A stretch of 64,000 nucleotides of DNA from Campylobacter volucris (GTDB lineage: Bacteria > Campylobacterota > Campylobacteria > Campylobacterales > Campylobacteraceae). Positions 8,811 to 19,138 of the stretch are shown one piece after another (the first letter of the stretch is position 1; every line of letters begins with the position of its first letter). The DNA lies in assembly GCF_008011665.1 (NCBI RefSeq), contig NZ_VOWJ01000031.1, forward strand, positions 1 to 64,000. The letters are read 5' to 3'. The notes under the pieces were generated by a model. It was not told the DNA's origin, did no database searches, and saw only the letters and a program-made list of their open reading frames with translations. Made by a program: the position numbers and the translations under genes.

Positions 8811-10188
8811 TTTTTTAAGCTCAAAGCAACCTAGAATTTTAGTGGTTGGTGATTTTATGGTGGATCATTATATATGGTGTGATTGTTCAAAAATTTCTCC
8901 TGAAGCACCGGTAATGGTTATGAAACATACTAAAGAAGATAAAAGACTTGGTGGGGCAGGTAATGTGTATGCAAATTTACAAAGCTTGGGAGCTTTTGTT
9001 TATGCACTTGGAGTCATAGGAGATGATGAAAGCGGTAAATTTTTACAAGAAAAACTAAATGCGAAATTTTTCATCGAACAAAATAGAAAAACTCCTCTTA
9101 AAACAAGAATTCTTTCACATTCTCAACAAGTTTTAAGACTTGATGATGAAAATAATTTTGATACAAGATTAGAGTCACAAATCATTAATGAATTTAAAAC
9201 TATCGTAGAAGATTTTGATGCAGTGATTTTAAGCGATTATGCTAAAGGAAATTTAAGCGAAAAAATTTGTAAAGAATTAATCTATCATGCCAATACTTTA
9301 AATATACCAATTTTAATTGATCCAAAAGGTGCAAATTTTAATAAATACAAAAATGCAACTTTACTTACTCCAAATAAAAAAGAAGCAATGGAAGCTTTAA
9401 AACTTGAAAAATTAGACAAGGACAATTTAAATTCTGCCATTAAAAAACTTAAAAGTGATTATAATCTTACTTATTCAATCATTACTTTATCAGAAGAGGG
9501 TATAGCTGTTTTTGATGATAAGTTGAGCGTTATTCCTGCTAAAGCTTTAGAAGTTTATGATGTAACAGGAGCTGGAGATAGTGTTATAGCTATGTTAGCA
9601 TATGCTTTGGCTTTGAAAATAGATATTATAAAAGCTTGTGAGTTAGCTAATCAAGCAGCAGCAGTGGTGGTTTCAAAGATAGGCAGTGTGAGTGTAAGTT
9701 TTGATGAAATTAAAAATTTAGAAAAAGCTTCTTTTTATGAAAAAATTAAAACTAAAGAAGAGATATTAAAATTGATTAAAAACAAAAAAATAGTTTTTAG
9801 CAATGGTTGTTTTGATGTTTTACATTTTGGACATATAAAGTATCTTGAAAAAGCAAAAAGATTAGGTGATGTGTTGATAATAGGTCTAAATTCAGATGCG
9901 AGTGTTAAAAGATTAAAAGGAAAAAATAGACCTATAAATAGTGAATTTCAAAGAGCTTGTATGCTTGCTAGTTTGTATTTTGTAGATTATGTTGTTATAT
10001 TTGATGAAGATACACCGCTTAAGCTGATTGAATTTTTAAAACCAGATGTTTTGGTAAAAGGAGCTGATTATAAAGATAAAGAAGTAGTTGGGTCTAATTT
10101 GGTTAAAAAAGTAGAATTAATAGAATTTGAAAAAGGATTTAGCACAACAAATATAATAAAAAGGATAAAAAATGATAGAAAAGATTGA
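8803..10188 (+). CDS. hldE: bifunctional heptose-7-phosphate kinase / heptose-1-phosphate adenylyltransferase
   Basis: HldE carries out two steps of ADP-heptose synthesis. Residues 1 to about 310 form the PfkB/ribokinase domain, with a GGAGN substrate loop near 50 and the anion-hole motif DVTGAGDS at about 252-259. Residues from about 325 form the nucleotidyltransferase domain, with [13 protein letters not shown] around 330-342 containing the HxGH site. The 461-residue length is that of the fused enzyme, as in E. coli. Overlaps with hldD and gmhA on both sides show a tight operon. ADP-heptose is also an intermediate recognised by host ALPK1, so this operon matters in host contact. Confidence 0.95.
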   Translation: MLDFLSSKQPRILVVGDFMVDHYIWCDCSKISPEAPVMVMKHTKEDKRLGGAGNVYANLQSLGAFVYALGVIGDDESGKFLQEKLNAKFFIEQNRKTPLKTRILSHSQQVLRLDDENNFDTRLESQIINEFKTIVEDFDAVILSDYAKGNLSEKICKELIYHANTLNIPILIDPKGANFNKYKNATLLTPNKKEAMEALKLEKLDKDNLNSAIKKLKSDYNLTYSIITLSEEGIAVFDDKLSVIPAKALEVYDVTGAGDSVIAMLAYALALKIDIIKACELANQAAAVVVSKIGSVSVSFDEIKNLEKASFYEKIKTKEEILKLIKNKKIVFSNGCFDVLHFGHIKYLEKAKRLGDVLIIGLNSDASVKRLKGKNRPINSEFQRACMLASLYFVDYVVIFDEDTPLKLIEFLKPDVLVKGADYKDKEVVGSNLVKKVELIEFEKGFSTTNIIKRIKNDRKD

Positions 10189-10732
10189 AAATGAATTTTA
10201 TATGCATAAAGATACTTTAGAAAAATCATTACAATTAAAAGAACAAATTTATCAATGTGCTCAAATTTTAAATCAATGCCTAGAAAATAATGGAAAAATT
10301 TTAATTTGTGGCAATGGCGGAAGTGCTGCTGATAGTCAGCATTTTGCAGCTGAGCTTAGTGGAAGATATAAAAAAGAAAGAAAGGCTTTAGCCGCTATAG
10401 CTTTAAGTACTGATACTTCTGCTTTGAGTGCGATTGGAAATGATTATGGCTTTGAATTTGTTTTTTCAAGACAAGTTGAAGCTTTAATGTGTAAAAATGA
10501 TGTTTTAGTTGGAATTTCAACTAGTGGTAAAAGTCTTAATGTTTTAAATGCTTTTAAAAAAGCAAAAGAACTTAATGCAAAATGTATAGGGCTTAGCGGA
10601 AAAGGAGGTGGTTTGATGAATGAAATGTGTGATTTCAATTTGGTTATTCCTTCTGATGATACTGCTAGAATTCAAGAAATGCATATTTTAATTATTCATT
10701 GTTTATGCGATTTAATAGAATCTAAATTTTAA
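10172..10732 (+). CDS. gmhA: sedoheptulose 7-phosphate isomerase
   Basis: GmhA converts sedoheptulose 7-phosphate to D-glycero-D-manno-heptose 7-phosphate, the first step of the heptose pathway. The 186-residue protein is a single SIS domain with [19 protein letters not shown] at about 47-65, the phosphate-binding STSGKS near 114-119, and the late HCLCDLIE segment. It overlaps hldE by 17 bases and is last in the operon. Campylobacter jejuni has two gmhA copies (for LOS and capsule); only this one is in the window, and its linkage to hldE/hldD points to the LOS copy. Confidence 0.95.
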   Translation: MIEKIENEFYMHKDTLEKSLQLKEQIYQCAQILNQCLENNGKILICGNGGSAADSQHFAAELSGRYKKERKALAAIALSTDTSALSAIGNDYGFEFVFSRQVEALMCKNDVLVGISTSGKSLNVLNAFKKAKELNAKCIGLSGKGGGLMNEMCDFNLVIPSDDTARIQEMHILIIHCLCDLIESKF

Positions 10733-10758
10733 GCTTGGATTATTTTACCAAGCTTAAA
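10728..10758. terminator. bidirectional terminator between gmhA and pyk
   Basis: A perfect 11-base inverted repeat (TTTAAGCTTGG / CCAAGCTTAAA) with a 9-base loop covers the end of gmhA and the end of the convergent pyk. The A/T ends of the stem give U-rich tails in both directions. The two genes end only 7 bases apart, so one hairpin serves both. Confidence 0.75.
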
Positions 10759-12191
10759 TAATACTCAATTTGTTCTTTTTGTAAAATTCTTATAAGATTT
10801 GTACTTCCTGCTACACCAACTGGAAATCCTGCGGTTAGGGTGTAAGTTCCATCTTTTTTGATCAATCCTTTTTCAACTCCAAGTTTAATAGAATTGCTTA
10901 AAAGTTCAGTTAAATTTTCGTGTTTTTCTATAAGTATGGCTGGTTGAATGCCCCATACTATGCTTAAAAAATTTAAAGCTTTTTTAGAATGTGTGATAGC
11001 AATAATATCCATTCTAGGTCTATATCTTGCAGTTTTAATTGCTGAAGAGCCACTACTTGTGAGTGTGAAAATCGCATCTGCTTTGAGATTGGTAGCAAGC
11101 TGGGTATTTGATTTGGCTATGATATCTGTCTCATTAAAGCATTTAAAATTTTCAAATTTTTCATAAGGATAATTTTTTTCTGTTTCAATAATAGTTTGAG
11201 TCATGATATCTACAGCATTAGCTGGGTCTATCCCTACAGCACTTTCTTCGCTAAGCATTACAGCATCTGTGCCGTCTAATACAGCATTTGCTACATCTGA
11301 AATTTCAGCTCTTGTGGCAGTTTTTGATTTGGCTAATGAAAATAGCATTTGAGTTGCTGTGATTACAGGTTTATTAGCTTCATTTGCTTTTTTGATAATG
11401 AGTTTTTGAATATTTGGAACTTTATAATAAGGAACCTCTATACCCAAATCACCCCTTGCAACCATAATACCATCGCTTGAATGAATAATTTCATCTATAT
11501 TTTCTACTGCATCAAATTTTTCTATTTTTGCAAAAACAGCAATTTCAGCATTATTTTCATTTAAAATTTTTCTAACTTCATCGATATCGTGTGCATTTTG
11601 AACAAAAGATATAGCAAGAAAATCTACATCATTTTGAATACCCCAGTTTAAATCTGCTTTATCTTTTTGAGTGATAATATCGATGTTTATTTTTGTGTTT
11701 GGAAAATTTATCCCTTTGTTTGAGCTAAGTATGCCATTATTTTCAACTTGAGTTTGGATGAAGTTTTCATCTATATGAATTACTTTTGTTTTAATGGAGC
11801 CATCGCACAAATAAATATATTCTCCAACTTTAAGCATAGATAAAATTTCAGGATGGTTGATGCAAACTTTATAATGATTTTGATTAATTATCTCTCCATC
11901 GAAAGTATCTTTGTAAAAGTCTAGCCTATCGTTAGTTTTAAGTTCAAATGCTTGCGGAATTTTTAAAGTCCTAATTTTTGGCCCACTAATATCTTGTAAA
12001 ATTCCAATTCTTGCATTTAATTCTGATGAGATTTTTCGAATGGTTGAGAGATTTTTGCTATGATATTCATGTGTTCCATGGGAAAAATTTAAACGAAAAA
12101 CATTAACTCCGTTTATTATCATTTGTCTTATGATTTTTTCATCTTCACTAGCAGGTCCAATTGTTGCGACTATTTTTGTTTTTTTCAACAT
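10740..12191 (-). CDS. pyk: pyruvate kinase
   Basis: Pyruvate kinase turns PEP and ADP into pyruvate and ATP. The 483-residue sequence has the N-terminal KIVATIGPAS, the substrate motif RLNFSHGTHEYH near 33-44, the metal site FAKIEKFDAVENIDEI, VARGDLG near 245, and the TATQMLFS active-site helix near 285. It has both the A/B barrel and C-terminal allosteric-type domain. Campylobacter generally lacks phosphofructokinase, so the enzyme works on the lower glycolytic pathway fed by amino acids and gluconeogenic intermediates. It is 13 bases downstream of the malate:quinone oxidoreductase gene on the same strand. Confidence 0.96.
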   Translation of the reverse strand: MLKKTKIVATIGPASEDEKIIRQMIINGVNVFRLNFSHGTHEYHSKNLSTIRKISSELNARIGILQDISGPKIRTLKIPQAFELKTNDRLDFYKDTFDGEIINQNHYKVCINHPEILSMLKVGEYIYLCDGSIKTKVIHIDENFIQTQVENNGILSSNKGINFPNTKINIDIITQKDKADLNWGIQNDVDFLAISFVQNAHDIDEVRKILNENNAEIAVFAKIEKFDAVENIDEIIHSSDGIMVARGDLGIEVPYYKVPNIQKLIIKKANEANKPVITATQMLFSLAKSKTATRAEISDVANAVLDGTDAVMLSEESAVGIDPANAVDIMTQTIIETEKNYPYEKFENFKCFNETDIIAKSNTQLATNLKADAIFTLTSSGSSAIKTARYRPRMDIIAITHSKKALNFLSIVWGIQPAILIEKHENLTELLSNSIKLGVEKGLIKKDGTYTLTAGFPVGVAGSTNLIRILQKEQIEYYLSLVK

Positions 12192-12204
12192 ACCAAATCC
12201 TTAT

Positions 12205-13551
12205 TTATAGCAATTCGTTAGCGAATAAATCTTCATTGAAATTGGCTCCAAGGTATTGACAGATTAATTTTGCATCTCTTTGAGCATTCCCAAGACAGCT
12301 TGTAGCGCCAGGACTTGGTGTCATATTGAAAATAATACCAGGAATTTCAGTGATGCTTGCTTCTCCTAGTATTAACTCACCTGCTTTTTTATCAAGCACT
12401 TGGGGTCTTACTCCTCCAAATTTTTTAGCATAATAAATATCGTCAGCTTTTAAACTAGGTACTATTTTTTTAGCATCTTTAACAAAAAGCTTTTTGTTTA
12501 TATAAGGTATTTCAAATAAATAATTATAAAGAATATAATTTCTAATCGTAGAATCTTTAAATAAATTAAGACAAATTTTAACAACATTCATATCTAAATT
12601 TAAAGTTTTGAAAAATTCAGGTAAAGATTTAAATCCATGATATCGTTCAAGCATAGGTATAACTAAGGCTGTAGGTCCAAATCGAGTATTCATATTGGCT
12701 AATAAATCAGGATCGCCATGTAAAGCAGCAAATGGTAGTTTAGGATTTTGGACCATATAAACCTTACCATTTAGAATTTTTCTTTTGGCTAGATAAAAAC
12801 TTCCAGCTACAGGAAAACATGACTTATCAAGTCCTAAACCCATCTTATGAGCTAAAAATAAAGAATGAGCTCCAGCATCTACTATAATAGATTTTGCAAT
12901 ATATTCTTTAAAATCTGCAGTTTTAACATAAAAAACATCATCTTTTTTTTCTATAAGAGTCACTTCTTGATTAAAAGCTACATGGGTATTTTTATTTTGT
13001 TTGCAAGCTTGTTCTATCAAGCTTTGACTCATTAAACCAAAATCAACCGTAGTGTAAATGGCTCCTTCTTCAACACCCATTGCGACTACTTCATCGCTTC
13101 TATCGCCACTGCTATATTCGTTTAAAACTACATTAGGTTCTATTTTTTTAATTTCATTCTTGGTATAGAATTTTATATATGGATATAATTCTTTAAATTC
13201 TTCATATCTATTTGTCATATAAGCACATTCAGCCTCTCCAACACCAAGTGCAAGTTTTTGATGTGAAAACATAAATTTATTTTGAGCGTTTTGTAAAATT
13301 CCATATTTTACAATCATATCCGCAGTTTTTTTAACTTTCTTTGCTTTTTCTAAAGTGTAATTTGTCTCAATATCGCCACAATGAATTGTTTGAGAGTTAC
13401 TAGTACCATGACTATTTAAAGTGGCAGCACCAGAATATTTTTCTAATAATGCAATATTTTTTATATCAGTATATCTAGCTAACTCATAAAATACAGCAGC
13501 TCCGGATATACCTCCTCCGATTACGATAGTATCAAAGTGTTTTTGATCCAT
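12205..13551 (-). CDS. mqo: malate:quinone oxidoreductase (FAD-dependent)
   Basis: The 448-residue flavoprotein has an N-terminal dinucleotide fold IVIGGGISGAAVFYELA at about 10-26 and the SNSQTIHCGDIE segment near 51-62 typical of the Mqo/lactate-quinone family. It ends with the FAD-proximal TPSPGATSCLGNA stretch near 412-424. Such enzymes oxidise malate at the inner membrane and feed electrons to menaquinone, replacing or supplementing NAD malate dehydrogenase. It precedes pyk on the minus strand, linking malate and pyruvate metabolism. An alternative reading is a related 2-hydroxyacid:quinone oxidoreductase. C. jejuni carries the same gene next to pyk, where it is annotated as mqo. Confidence 0.85.
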   Translation of the reverse strand: MDQKHFDTIVIGGGISGAAVFYELARYTDIKNIALLEKYSGAATLNSHGTSNSQTIHCGDIETNYTLEKAKKVKKTADMIVKYGILQNAQNKFMFSHQKLALGVGEAECAYMTNRYEEFKELYPYIKFYTKNEIKKIEPNVVLNEYSSGDRSDEVVAMGVEEGAIYTTVDFGLMSQSLIEQACKQNKNTHVAFNQEVTLIEKKDDVFYVKTADFKEYIAKSIIVDAGAHSLFLAHKMGLGLDKSCFPVAGSFYLAKRKILNGKVYMVQNPKLPFAALHGDPDLLANMNTRFGPTALVIPMLERYHGFKSLPEFFKTLNLDMNVVKICLNLFKDSTIRNYILYNYLFEIPYINKKLFVKDAKKIVPSLKADDIYYAKKFGGVRPQVLDKKAGELILGEASITEIPGIIFNMTPSPGATSCLGNAQRDAKLICQYLGANFNEDLFANELL

Positions 13552-13659
13552 TATTAAATTTTCCTTTGCTCGGTTTTAAATTTGATAATAATAGCAAAAT
13601 ATAGTTGTTTTGAGTTTAAATGAAGCTTATAAAATTATGTATAAATGAATATAATAAAA

Positions 13660-14283
13660 TTAAAGTTTAAAATTTTCACAAACAGCTTTTTTCATACCCC
13701 TGAAAATCAAAAATTTATCATAAATAGCAAAATCAAAAAAATTTGCTAAAAATTGTCCATCTCCGCCTGTAAAATATAACTTTTTATCATATGCGCAATC
13801 TTTAATAAGTAAATAAATACTTTTAAAAGTTCCATAGCTTAAAGCATCTGCCGTTTTTTGTGGGAAAGCATCAAAATTTATTTGAGTATTTAACTCACAT
13901 TTTAATTTTGATGAAATATTTGCAAAAGATTTTTTGTAGTTTTCAATACCAGGTAGTATAAATCCACCTAAATGAATATAATTAGATATTATATCCACAG
14001 TAATAGCAGATCCAGCATCTACTACTACACCATCTTCTATAGTATAGCATGCTGCGATTCTATCAATTCCTAAATTTTTATAAATAGTATCAAAATTAAA
14101 ATATGGAGCCAAATTTATAAATAAAGGTTGCTCTTTTAATTTTTCTTCTAAATTTGGATTTACATTGATATAAAATATTTTTTGTGTTGGTTGATAGCTT
14201 AAAAATTGTTCTATACTCATAGAATAAAACTTTTGATCATCTAAAAAACTAGCTGTTGTATTGCCAATATCACACAAGAGCAT
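13660..14283 (-). CDS. coaX: type III pantothenate kinase
   Basis: CoaX phosphorylates pantothenate, the first step of coenzyme A synthesis. The 207-residue protein is short for the family (about 250), as usual in epsilon-proteobacteria. The phosphate loop DIGNTTA lies at 5-11, the catalytic segment GVVVDAGSAITVD near 88-100, GGFILPG near 111, and FTGGDG near 172. No CoaA or CoaW type is in the window. Its start overlaps the end of the upstream hypothetical gene by 14 bases, so the two are coupled. Confidence 0.9.
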   Translation of the reverse strand: MLLCDIGNTTASFLDDQKFYSMSIEQFLSYQPTQKIFYINVNPNLEEKLKEQPLFINLAPYFNFDTIYKNLGIDRIAACYTIEDGVVVDAGSAITVDIISNYIHLGGFILPGIENYKKSFANISSKLKCELNTQINFDAFPQKTADALSYGTFKSIYLLIKDCAYDKKLYFTGGDGQFLANFFDFAIYDKFLIFRGMKKAVCENFKL

Positions 14284-14605
14284 AAGTAGTAATTTCCTTA
14301 GAATTTAGGTAATTTTTTGCTTTAGAGCATATCAAAGCTTGATGAAAAAATATGCTTTCATTATAAGTGGTTTTTGAGTGTTCTTTTATGTCAAAAAATA
14401 TTTTTTCTAAATTTTGAGCATTTTTTAACAAAACTTTGCTTTTAGTAAAGCTAAATACTACTAGTAATGTTTTATTTTGAGTATGTTTGCCGCTAATTGC
14501 GTAAATTTTTTTCATTTTTGTTAGCAAGCTAAGATCAATCAGTGCTATATCATCAAGGATTATTTTAAAATGAGTTAATATAGCATTAAAATTTTCTTGT
14601 TTCAT
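14270..14605 (-). CDS. conserved hypothetical protein
   Basis: A 111-residue protein with no signal peptide, membrane segment or recognised motif. It is rich in lysine and aromatic residues, with a SGKHTQNKTLLVVFSFTKSK beta-rich centre. It lies between coaX (14-base overlap) and the beta-propeller lipoprotein gene (6-base gap), so it is part of one minus-strand operon. The same neighbour order occurs in C. jejuni as I recall it. Function unknown. Confidence 0.8.
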   Translation of the reverse strand: MKQENFNAILTHFKIILDDIALIDLSLLTKMKKIYAISGKHTQNKTLLVVFSFTKSKVLLKNAQNLEKIFFDIKEHSKTTYNESIFFHQALICSKAKNYLNSKEITTYALV

Positions 14606-14610
14606 GAGAT

Positions 14611-15606
14611 TTAATTTAATTGTAAAACTTTATCACTATAAAAGAATTTATCTTGCTTCATAAAGCTTTTTTTATCAACCGCTTCGCTAAATTTATAAAC
14701 TGTATATGTTTGTAAATTAGAATCGATTTTTATCAAATATCCCGTTTTTTCAAAAACATATAAAAAGTTATCGAAAAAAGTACTTTTTGAAAAAAGTGCA
14801 AATTGGAATTTAATTTCATTGATTTTTCTTAAATTAAAATCGGTTTTAATGATTTTACCATCTTCACTAAGTATAAAAATTTCATTATCGCCAACATTAA
14901 TTTCTTTAATATCTTCGTTAAAATATAAAGTCCTATTTGGACTAACCACTATAACCTTTTTTTCGGTAGCAGCAATCATTTTATCATCTTTTATTTCAAG
15001 ATATATTACATTATTAAAAAATTCTTCACTGCTAACGATAATCTCTCTTATAATTTTTAAAGAATTTTTACTTACTATAGTAAGTTTTCCATTTAGCATA
15101 GGATAGATGATAATAGTGTTTAAAAATTGTGGATTAGCAAAACGACTATCTTGAGCATATGCACTACCCAAATTTTGAATCATTTTAATGCCTAAATTCT
15201 TATTTGCATAAACCAAGCTATTGCTAGCTAAAACTAAAGCAATATCATCTCCATCTACATTTGCAGCTACAACACTTTCATTGAATTTATAACTAAATAG
15301 TTCTTCGCCATTGATGTTAAAAATTTTAAAATTTCCATTATCATCTGCAGCTAAAATTTCATCTTGATAGGTATTGATGATGTTGTAATTTTTATCTAAT
15401 TTAAAATTGACAATATTTCCAAGATTATCAATAAAAGCATTGTTGTTTAATTGAGCTACGTTATTATTAAAATCTACAATTTTACCTTTGATGCCTTTTG
15501 GAGTAGAGGCTAATTTGTCAATTTGCGTTGGTTGATAATATTCTCTTTTTGTTTCACAAGCGCTAAGAAAAATTAAAGCAATAATGAAAAGATAAAAATG
15601 TTTCAT
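14611..15606 (-). CDS. beta-propeller lipoprotein, BamB-like
   Basis: The 331-residue precursor has a lipoprotein signal with lipobox LSAC (Cys at about 16). The mature part is a string of beta-strand repeats with the cadence of a PQQ-like propeller: NGKLTIVSKNSLKIIREI, EDGKIIKTDFNLRKINEI and TGYLIKIDSNLQTYTVYKF are three blade-like units. E. coli BamB, a lipoprotein of the beta-barrel assembly machine, has the same build. The next gene upstream (4-base overlap) encodes a single-span TPR-like protein resembling YfgM, which in E. coli also precedes bamB. I infer a BamB/YfgM-type pair. The sequence is divergent and the inference rests on architecture and neighbourhood. Confidence 0.75.
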   Translation of the reverse strand: MKHFYLFIIALIFLSACETKREYYQPTQIDKLASTPKGIKGKIVDFNNNVAQLNNNAFIDNLGNIVNFKLDKNYNIINTYQDEILAADDNGNFKIFNINGEELFSYKFNESVVAANVDGDDIALVLASNSLVYANKNLGIKMIQNLGSAYAQDSRFANPQFLNTIIIYPMLNGKLTIVSKNSLKIIREIIVSSEEFFNNVIYLEIKDDKMIAATEKKVIVVSPNRTLYFNEDIKEINVGDNEIFILSEDGKIIKTDFNLRKINEIKFQFALFSKSTFFDNFLYVFEKTGYLIKIDSNLQTYTVYKFSEAVDKKSFMKQDKFFYSDKVLQLN

Positions 15607-16145
15607 TTTATTCCTTGATAATGTTTTAAACTATTTACAAGTTGCCACAAAGGTGAATTTAAAGGTATTTTGCCAAATTCTATATCTGCATTTTTAAAAT
15701 CATTTTGTTTAAGAAAGTCATATCCTTTTAATAAAGTATTATAATCTTTTAAAAAAATTGAATTTTCATCATTTTGAGCTAGTATGATTTGTTTAAGTAA
15801 AGGATTTATATTTAATTCTATGCTTTGATTTAAATCTTTAGATTGGCTCATTAAAAAAATGACATATAAATTAGGATTTTTAATTTTTAATTCTTCTAAA
15901 GACTTTGTATTATTTGGGTTTTTTATTAAATTTGAAAAAATTAAATTACTTTCTTGCAATTTTTTTTCTTCATTATAATTAATGATAAAATTTGCAGTGA
16001 GGTATATAATCAAAATACCAAAAAAAGTTAAAAAATAATATTTGTATTTTTTAATAAAGCGTTCGCTTTTTATGAAATTTTCCATCATTTGTTCTTGAGA
16101 GCTAAGTTCGTTTCTAACAGCTTCCAAATTTTCTTTTAAGGCCAT
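15603..16145 (-). CDS. single-span membrane protein with TPR-like periplasmic domain, YfgM-like
   Basis: From the ATG at 16145 the product is 180 residues. The open frame extends to 16172, but the ATG at 16145 has an AGGAT ribosome site 6 bases upstream and gives the expected start MALKENLEAVRNEL. A short cytoplasmic helix is followed by one membrane span at about 39-57 (YYFLTFFGILIIYLTANFII) and then a helical, TPR-like periplasmic part with LKQNDFKNADIEFGKIPLNS near its end. YfgM of E. coli has this topology and acts between the SecYEG translocon and periplasmic chaperones. The 4-base overlap with the propeller lipoprotein supports a joint job in outer-membrane or periplasmic protein handling. 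Confidence 0.7.
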   Translation of the reverse strand: MALKENLEAVRNELSSQEQMMENFIKSERFIKKYKYYFLTFFGILIIYLTANFIINYNEEKKLQESNLIFSNLIKNPNNTKSLEELKIKNPNLYVIFLMSQSKDLNQSIELNINPLLKQIILAQNDENSIFLKDYNTLLKGYDFLKQNDFKNADIEFGKIPLNSPLWQLVNSLKHYQGIK

Positions 16146-16290
16146 TTTAAATCCTATATAATATATTTCCAACGCATTGTAGTATTTTGATTAAAATGTG
16201 CAATTGTAGCATATAAAAATGAAAAAATAAAATATTTATGTTATAATTTTTTCTTTAAAAAAAATAAATAAAGTTATTACCAAGGTTAAG

Positions 16291-16581
16291 ATGATGCAAA
16301 TAGATGATAAATTGTTATTAAGACTTGAAAAACTCAGTGCTTTAAAAATATCTGAAGATAAAAGAGAAAAACTCGAAGAACAGCTTAGTCAAATAGTTGA
16401 TTTTGTTCAAAAATTAGATGAACTTGATCTTAGTGGTATAGAAGCGATGACAAGTATAACTGCTGGTGGTACTCCTTTTAGAAAAGACGAAAGTGAAAAA
16501 TCTGATGTAATTGATATTATTAACCAGTATGCACCTAATTCACAAGATGGATTTTTTATAGTTCCTAAGATAATAGAATAA
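16291..16581 (+). CDS. gatC: Asp-tRNA(Asn)/Glu-tRNA(Gln) amidotransferase subunit C
   Basis: GatC is the small stabilising subunit of the GatCAB amidotransferase that makes Gln-tRNA(Gln) and Asn-tRNA(Asn) from misacylated precursors. The 96-residue protein has the family core LEKLSALKIS, LSQIVDFVQKLDELDLSGIE and the substrate-tail segment TPFRKDE. gatA and gatB are not in the window. The start is ATGATG at 16291, preceded by CCAAGG. It heads a plus-strand string running to aroE and is divergent from the YfgM-like gene, so the 145-base gap holds both promoters. Confidence 0.93.
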   Translation: MMQIDDKLLLRLEKLSALKISEDKREKLEEQLSQIVDFVQKLDELDLSGIEAMTSITAGGTPFRKDESEKSDVIDIINQYAPNSQDGFFIVPKIIE

Positions 16582-16604
16582 ATATTTTTTGGAGTAAGTA
16601 TTTG

Positions 16605-17174
16605 ATGGAAAATTTTTCATGGTTTGATATTTTTGTTGTAGGTTTGACTTTAGTATTAGGATTAAAAGGTTTGGTGAGTGGATTTTTTAAAGAAATATTT
16701 GGATTGCTTGGTATAGTTGGTGGTGTGCTTATAGCATCACGATATTCTAAAGAGGTTGCTAATATTATTGATAATAATTTCTATCATATCCAAAATGAAA
16801 ATTTAGCTGTTTTTACGGGTTTTTTGGTTTTGCTCATTATTGTGTGGGTTGCTTGTTTGGCTTTTGGTGGAATTTTATCCAAAATGTTTAGTTTGAGTGG
16901 ATTGGGATTTGTTGATAAAATAGGTGGATTTTTATTTGGTAGTGCGAAAATATTTTTAATTTTTGCTATTTTAGTTGCTTGTATTAGCAATATAGAATTT
17001 TTAAATTCTAGTTTAGAAAAATATGCGCAAAATAGTCATACTTTAGAGATTTTAAAAAAGACTGGGGAGTATATCATGAATACAGATTTTACCCAAGTTA
17101 ATTTAGAAAAAATAGAAAATCATATTAAAGATTCTAATTTAACCTTGTCACCGGAGGTTGAAAATGCAAATTGA
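16605..17174 (+). CDS. CvpA family membrane protein
   Basis: A 189-residue inner-membrane protein with four hydrophobic segments (about 8-24, 27-45, 64-86 and 102-122). It has the CvpA opening [21 protein letters not shown], which is conserved in the colicin V production/purine-linked family. Its biochemical role is not settled, although CvpA proteins are linked to cell-envelope homeostasis. ATG at 16605 is preferred over the in-frame TTG at 16602, and GGAG lies at 16591. Its end overlaps the fur start by 11 bases. Confidence 0.85.
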   Translation: MENFSWFDIFVVGLTLVLGLKGLVSGFFKEIFGLLGIVGGVLIASRYSKEVANIIDNNFYHIQNENLAVFTGFLVLLIIVWVACLAFGGILSKMFSLSGLGFVDKIGGFLFGSAKIFLIFAILVACISNIEFLNSSLEKYAQNSHTLEILKKTGEYIMNTDFTQVNLEKIENHIKDSNLTLSPEVENAN

Positions 17175-17619
17175 AAATATAGAATATGATGTTTTGCTTG
17201 AGTGTTTTAAAAAAACACTTAAAGATAATGGACTAAAATATACTAAACAAAGAGAAATTTTACTTAAAACTTTGTATCATAGCGATAAACACTATACTCC
17301 AGAAAGTTTGCATCTTGAAATTAAGCGAAACAATCCTGAATTAAATGTTGGAATCGCAACTGTTTACAGAACTTTAAATTTATTGGAAGAATCAGGAATG
17401 GCTACATCAATTTCTTTTGGAGCTTCGGGAAAAAAATTTGAACTCGCAAATAAGCCTCATCATGATCATTTGATTTGTAAAAGTTGTGGCATGATTGTTG
17501 AATTTGAAAATTCTGTTATAGAACAGCAACAAATGTTAATTGCAAAAGAATATAATTTCAAATTAACAGGTCATTTAATGCAACTTTATGGTCTTTGTCC
17601 AAAATGTAGCACCAAATAA
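17164..17619 (+). CDS. fur: ferric uptake regulator Fur
   Basis: Fur is the iron-responsive repressor of siderophore and iron-transport genes. From the ATG at 17164 the protein is 151 residues. A GGAGG site 6 bases upstream decides this start over the in-frame TTG at 17158. The winged-helix domain contains [14 protein letters not shown], and the metal sites are [11 protein letters not shown] and the final CPKC. Length and motifs are standard, with two CxxC pairs for structural zinc. As in C. jejuni it sits between the CvpA gene and lysS and is probably read from promoters upstream of gatC, which is unusual for Fur but known in Campylobacter. Confidence 0.95.
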   Translation: MQIENIEYDVLLECFKKTLKDNGLKYTKQREILLKTLYHSDKHYTPESLHLEIKRNNPELNVGIATVYRTLNLLEESGMATSISFGASGKKFELANKPHHDHLICKSCGMIVEFENSVIEQQQMLIAKEYNFKLTGHLMQLYGLCPKCSTK

Positions 17620-17629
17620 GGATTGAAGA

Positions 17630-19138
17630 ATGTTTGATAATATTTTAGAGCAACAAAAAATTCAAAAAGCATTAGAATTAAAAAATATAGGTATCAATCC
17701 TTATCCTCATTTTTTAACAAAAGAAATGAGTATTGGCGAGTATAAAAAGAAATTTTCATACATAAAAGAACTTGAAAATCAAAGAGATGAAAAAGCTTGC
17801 GGAGTTGTAGCTGGAAGATTAAAACTATTAAGAATAGCTGGAAAATCAGTTTTTGCTAATATTGAAGATGAGCAAGATAATATTCAAATTTATTTTAATC
17901 AAAATGTATTAGGAGAGCAGTATTTTACAATTTTAAAAAAATACCTTGAAGTAGGAGATATTGTTGTAGCTCAAGGTTTTCCTTTTATGACAAAAACTGG
18001 AGAATTTAGTATCCATATAGAAAAAATTCAAATTGCCACTAAAGCCATAGTGCCACTACCTGAAAAGTATCATGGTTTAACTGATATTGAGCAAAGATAT
18101 AGAAAAAGATATGTAGATATGATTATGAATGCACAAGTAAGAAAAGATTTTATCGTGCGTTCTAAAATCATATCTTATATTAGATCTTTTTTTGAAAATA
18201 AAGGCTTTTTAGAGGTTGAAACTCCTATGATGCATCCAATAGCTGGTGGAGCCAATGCTAAGCCTTTTGTAACTTTTCATAATGCTTTAGGTATAGAAAG
18301 ATTTTTAAGAATTGCTCCTGAGTTATATTTAAAACGCTTGATTGTAGGTGGATTTGAAGCAGTTTATGAAATCAATAGATGCTTTAGAAACGAAGGGATG
18401 GATTTAACACATAACCCAGAATTTACTACGATTGAATTTTACTGGGCATATCATAATTATCATGATTTAATGGATTTAACAGAAGAACTTTTTGCTGTAC
18501 TGTTTGAAAAATTAAATTTAAGTAAAAAAATAGAATTTGATGAAAAAATAATTGATTTTTCTAAGCCTTTTGAAAGAATTACTTATAAAGATGCTTTGAA
18601 AAAATATGGTGGTTTGGATGATGAACTTATTAATAGCAAAGAAAAAATTATAGAAAAATTAAAACGCGATGGTTTTGAAGCTAATGAAAAATTAGAGCTA
18701 GGACATTTACAAGCTGAACTTTTTGATAATTATGTAGAAGATAAACTAATTAATCCAACCTTTGTTATAGATTTTCCAATATCTATTAGTCCTTTATCTA
18801 GAAGAAGCGATACTGATCAAGAAATAGCTGAAAGATTTGAATTATTTATCGCAGGTAGAGAAATTGCTAATGGTTTTAATGAGTTAAATGATCCTCTTGA
18901 TCAATATAAGAGATTTTTAAAGCAAATTGAAGCAAAAAATGCAGGTGATGAAGAAGCTTGCGAAATGGATGAAGATTTTGTTAATGCTTTAGGATACGCT
19001 ATGGCTCCAACTGCTGGTCAAGGTATAGGTATAGATAGACTTGTTATGTTACTAGCTAATAAAAAATCAATTCGTGATGTGATATTGTTTCCAGCTATGC
19101 GTCCACTTAAGTCTGATATAAAGGAGGATAAGTGTTAG
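17630..19138 (+). CDS. lysS: lysyl-tRNA synthetase, class II
   Basis: The enzyme charges tRNA-Lys, two copies of which lie later in the window. The 502-residue protein has the N-terminal OB anticodon domain ([19 protein letters not shown]), class II motif 1 around [13 protein letters not shown], motif 2 [15 protein letters not shown] near 248-262, and motif 3 GIGIDRL near 463. All are intact. It lies 10 bases after fur and overlaps glyA by 7. Confidence 0.97.
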   Translation: MFDNILEQQKIQKALELKNIGINPYPHFLTKEMSIGEYKKKFSYIKELENQRDEKACGVVAGRLKLLRIAGKSVFANIEDEQDNIQIYFNQNVLGEQYFTILKKYLEVGDIVVAQGFPFMTKTGEFSIHIEKIQIATKAIVPLPEKYHGLTDIEQRYRKRYVDMIMNAQVRKDFIVRSKIISYIRSFFENKGFLEVETPMMHPIAGGANAKPFVTFHNALGIERFLRIAPELYLKRLIVGGFEAVYEINRCFRNEGMDLTHNPEFTTIEFYWAYHNYHDLMDLTEELFAVLFEKLNLSKKIEFDEKIIDFSKPFERITYKDALKKYGGLDDELINSKEKIIEKLKRDGFEANEKLELGHLQAELFDNYVEDKLINPTFVIDFPISISPLSRRSDTDQEIAERFELFIAGREIANGFNELNDPLDQYKRFLKQIEAKNAGDEEACEMDEDFVNALGYAMAPTAGQGIGIDRLVMLLANKKSIRDVILFPAMRPLKSDIKEDKC

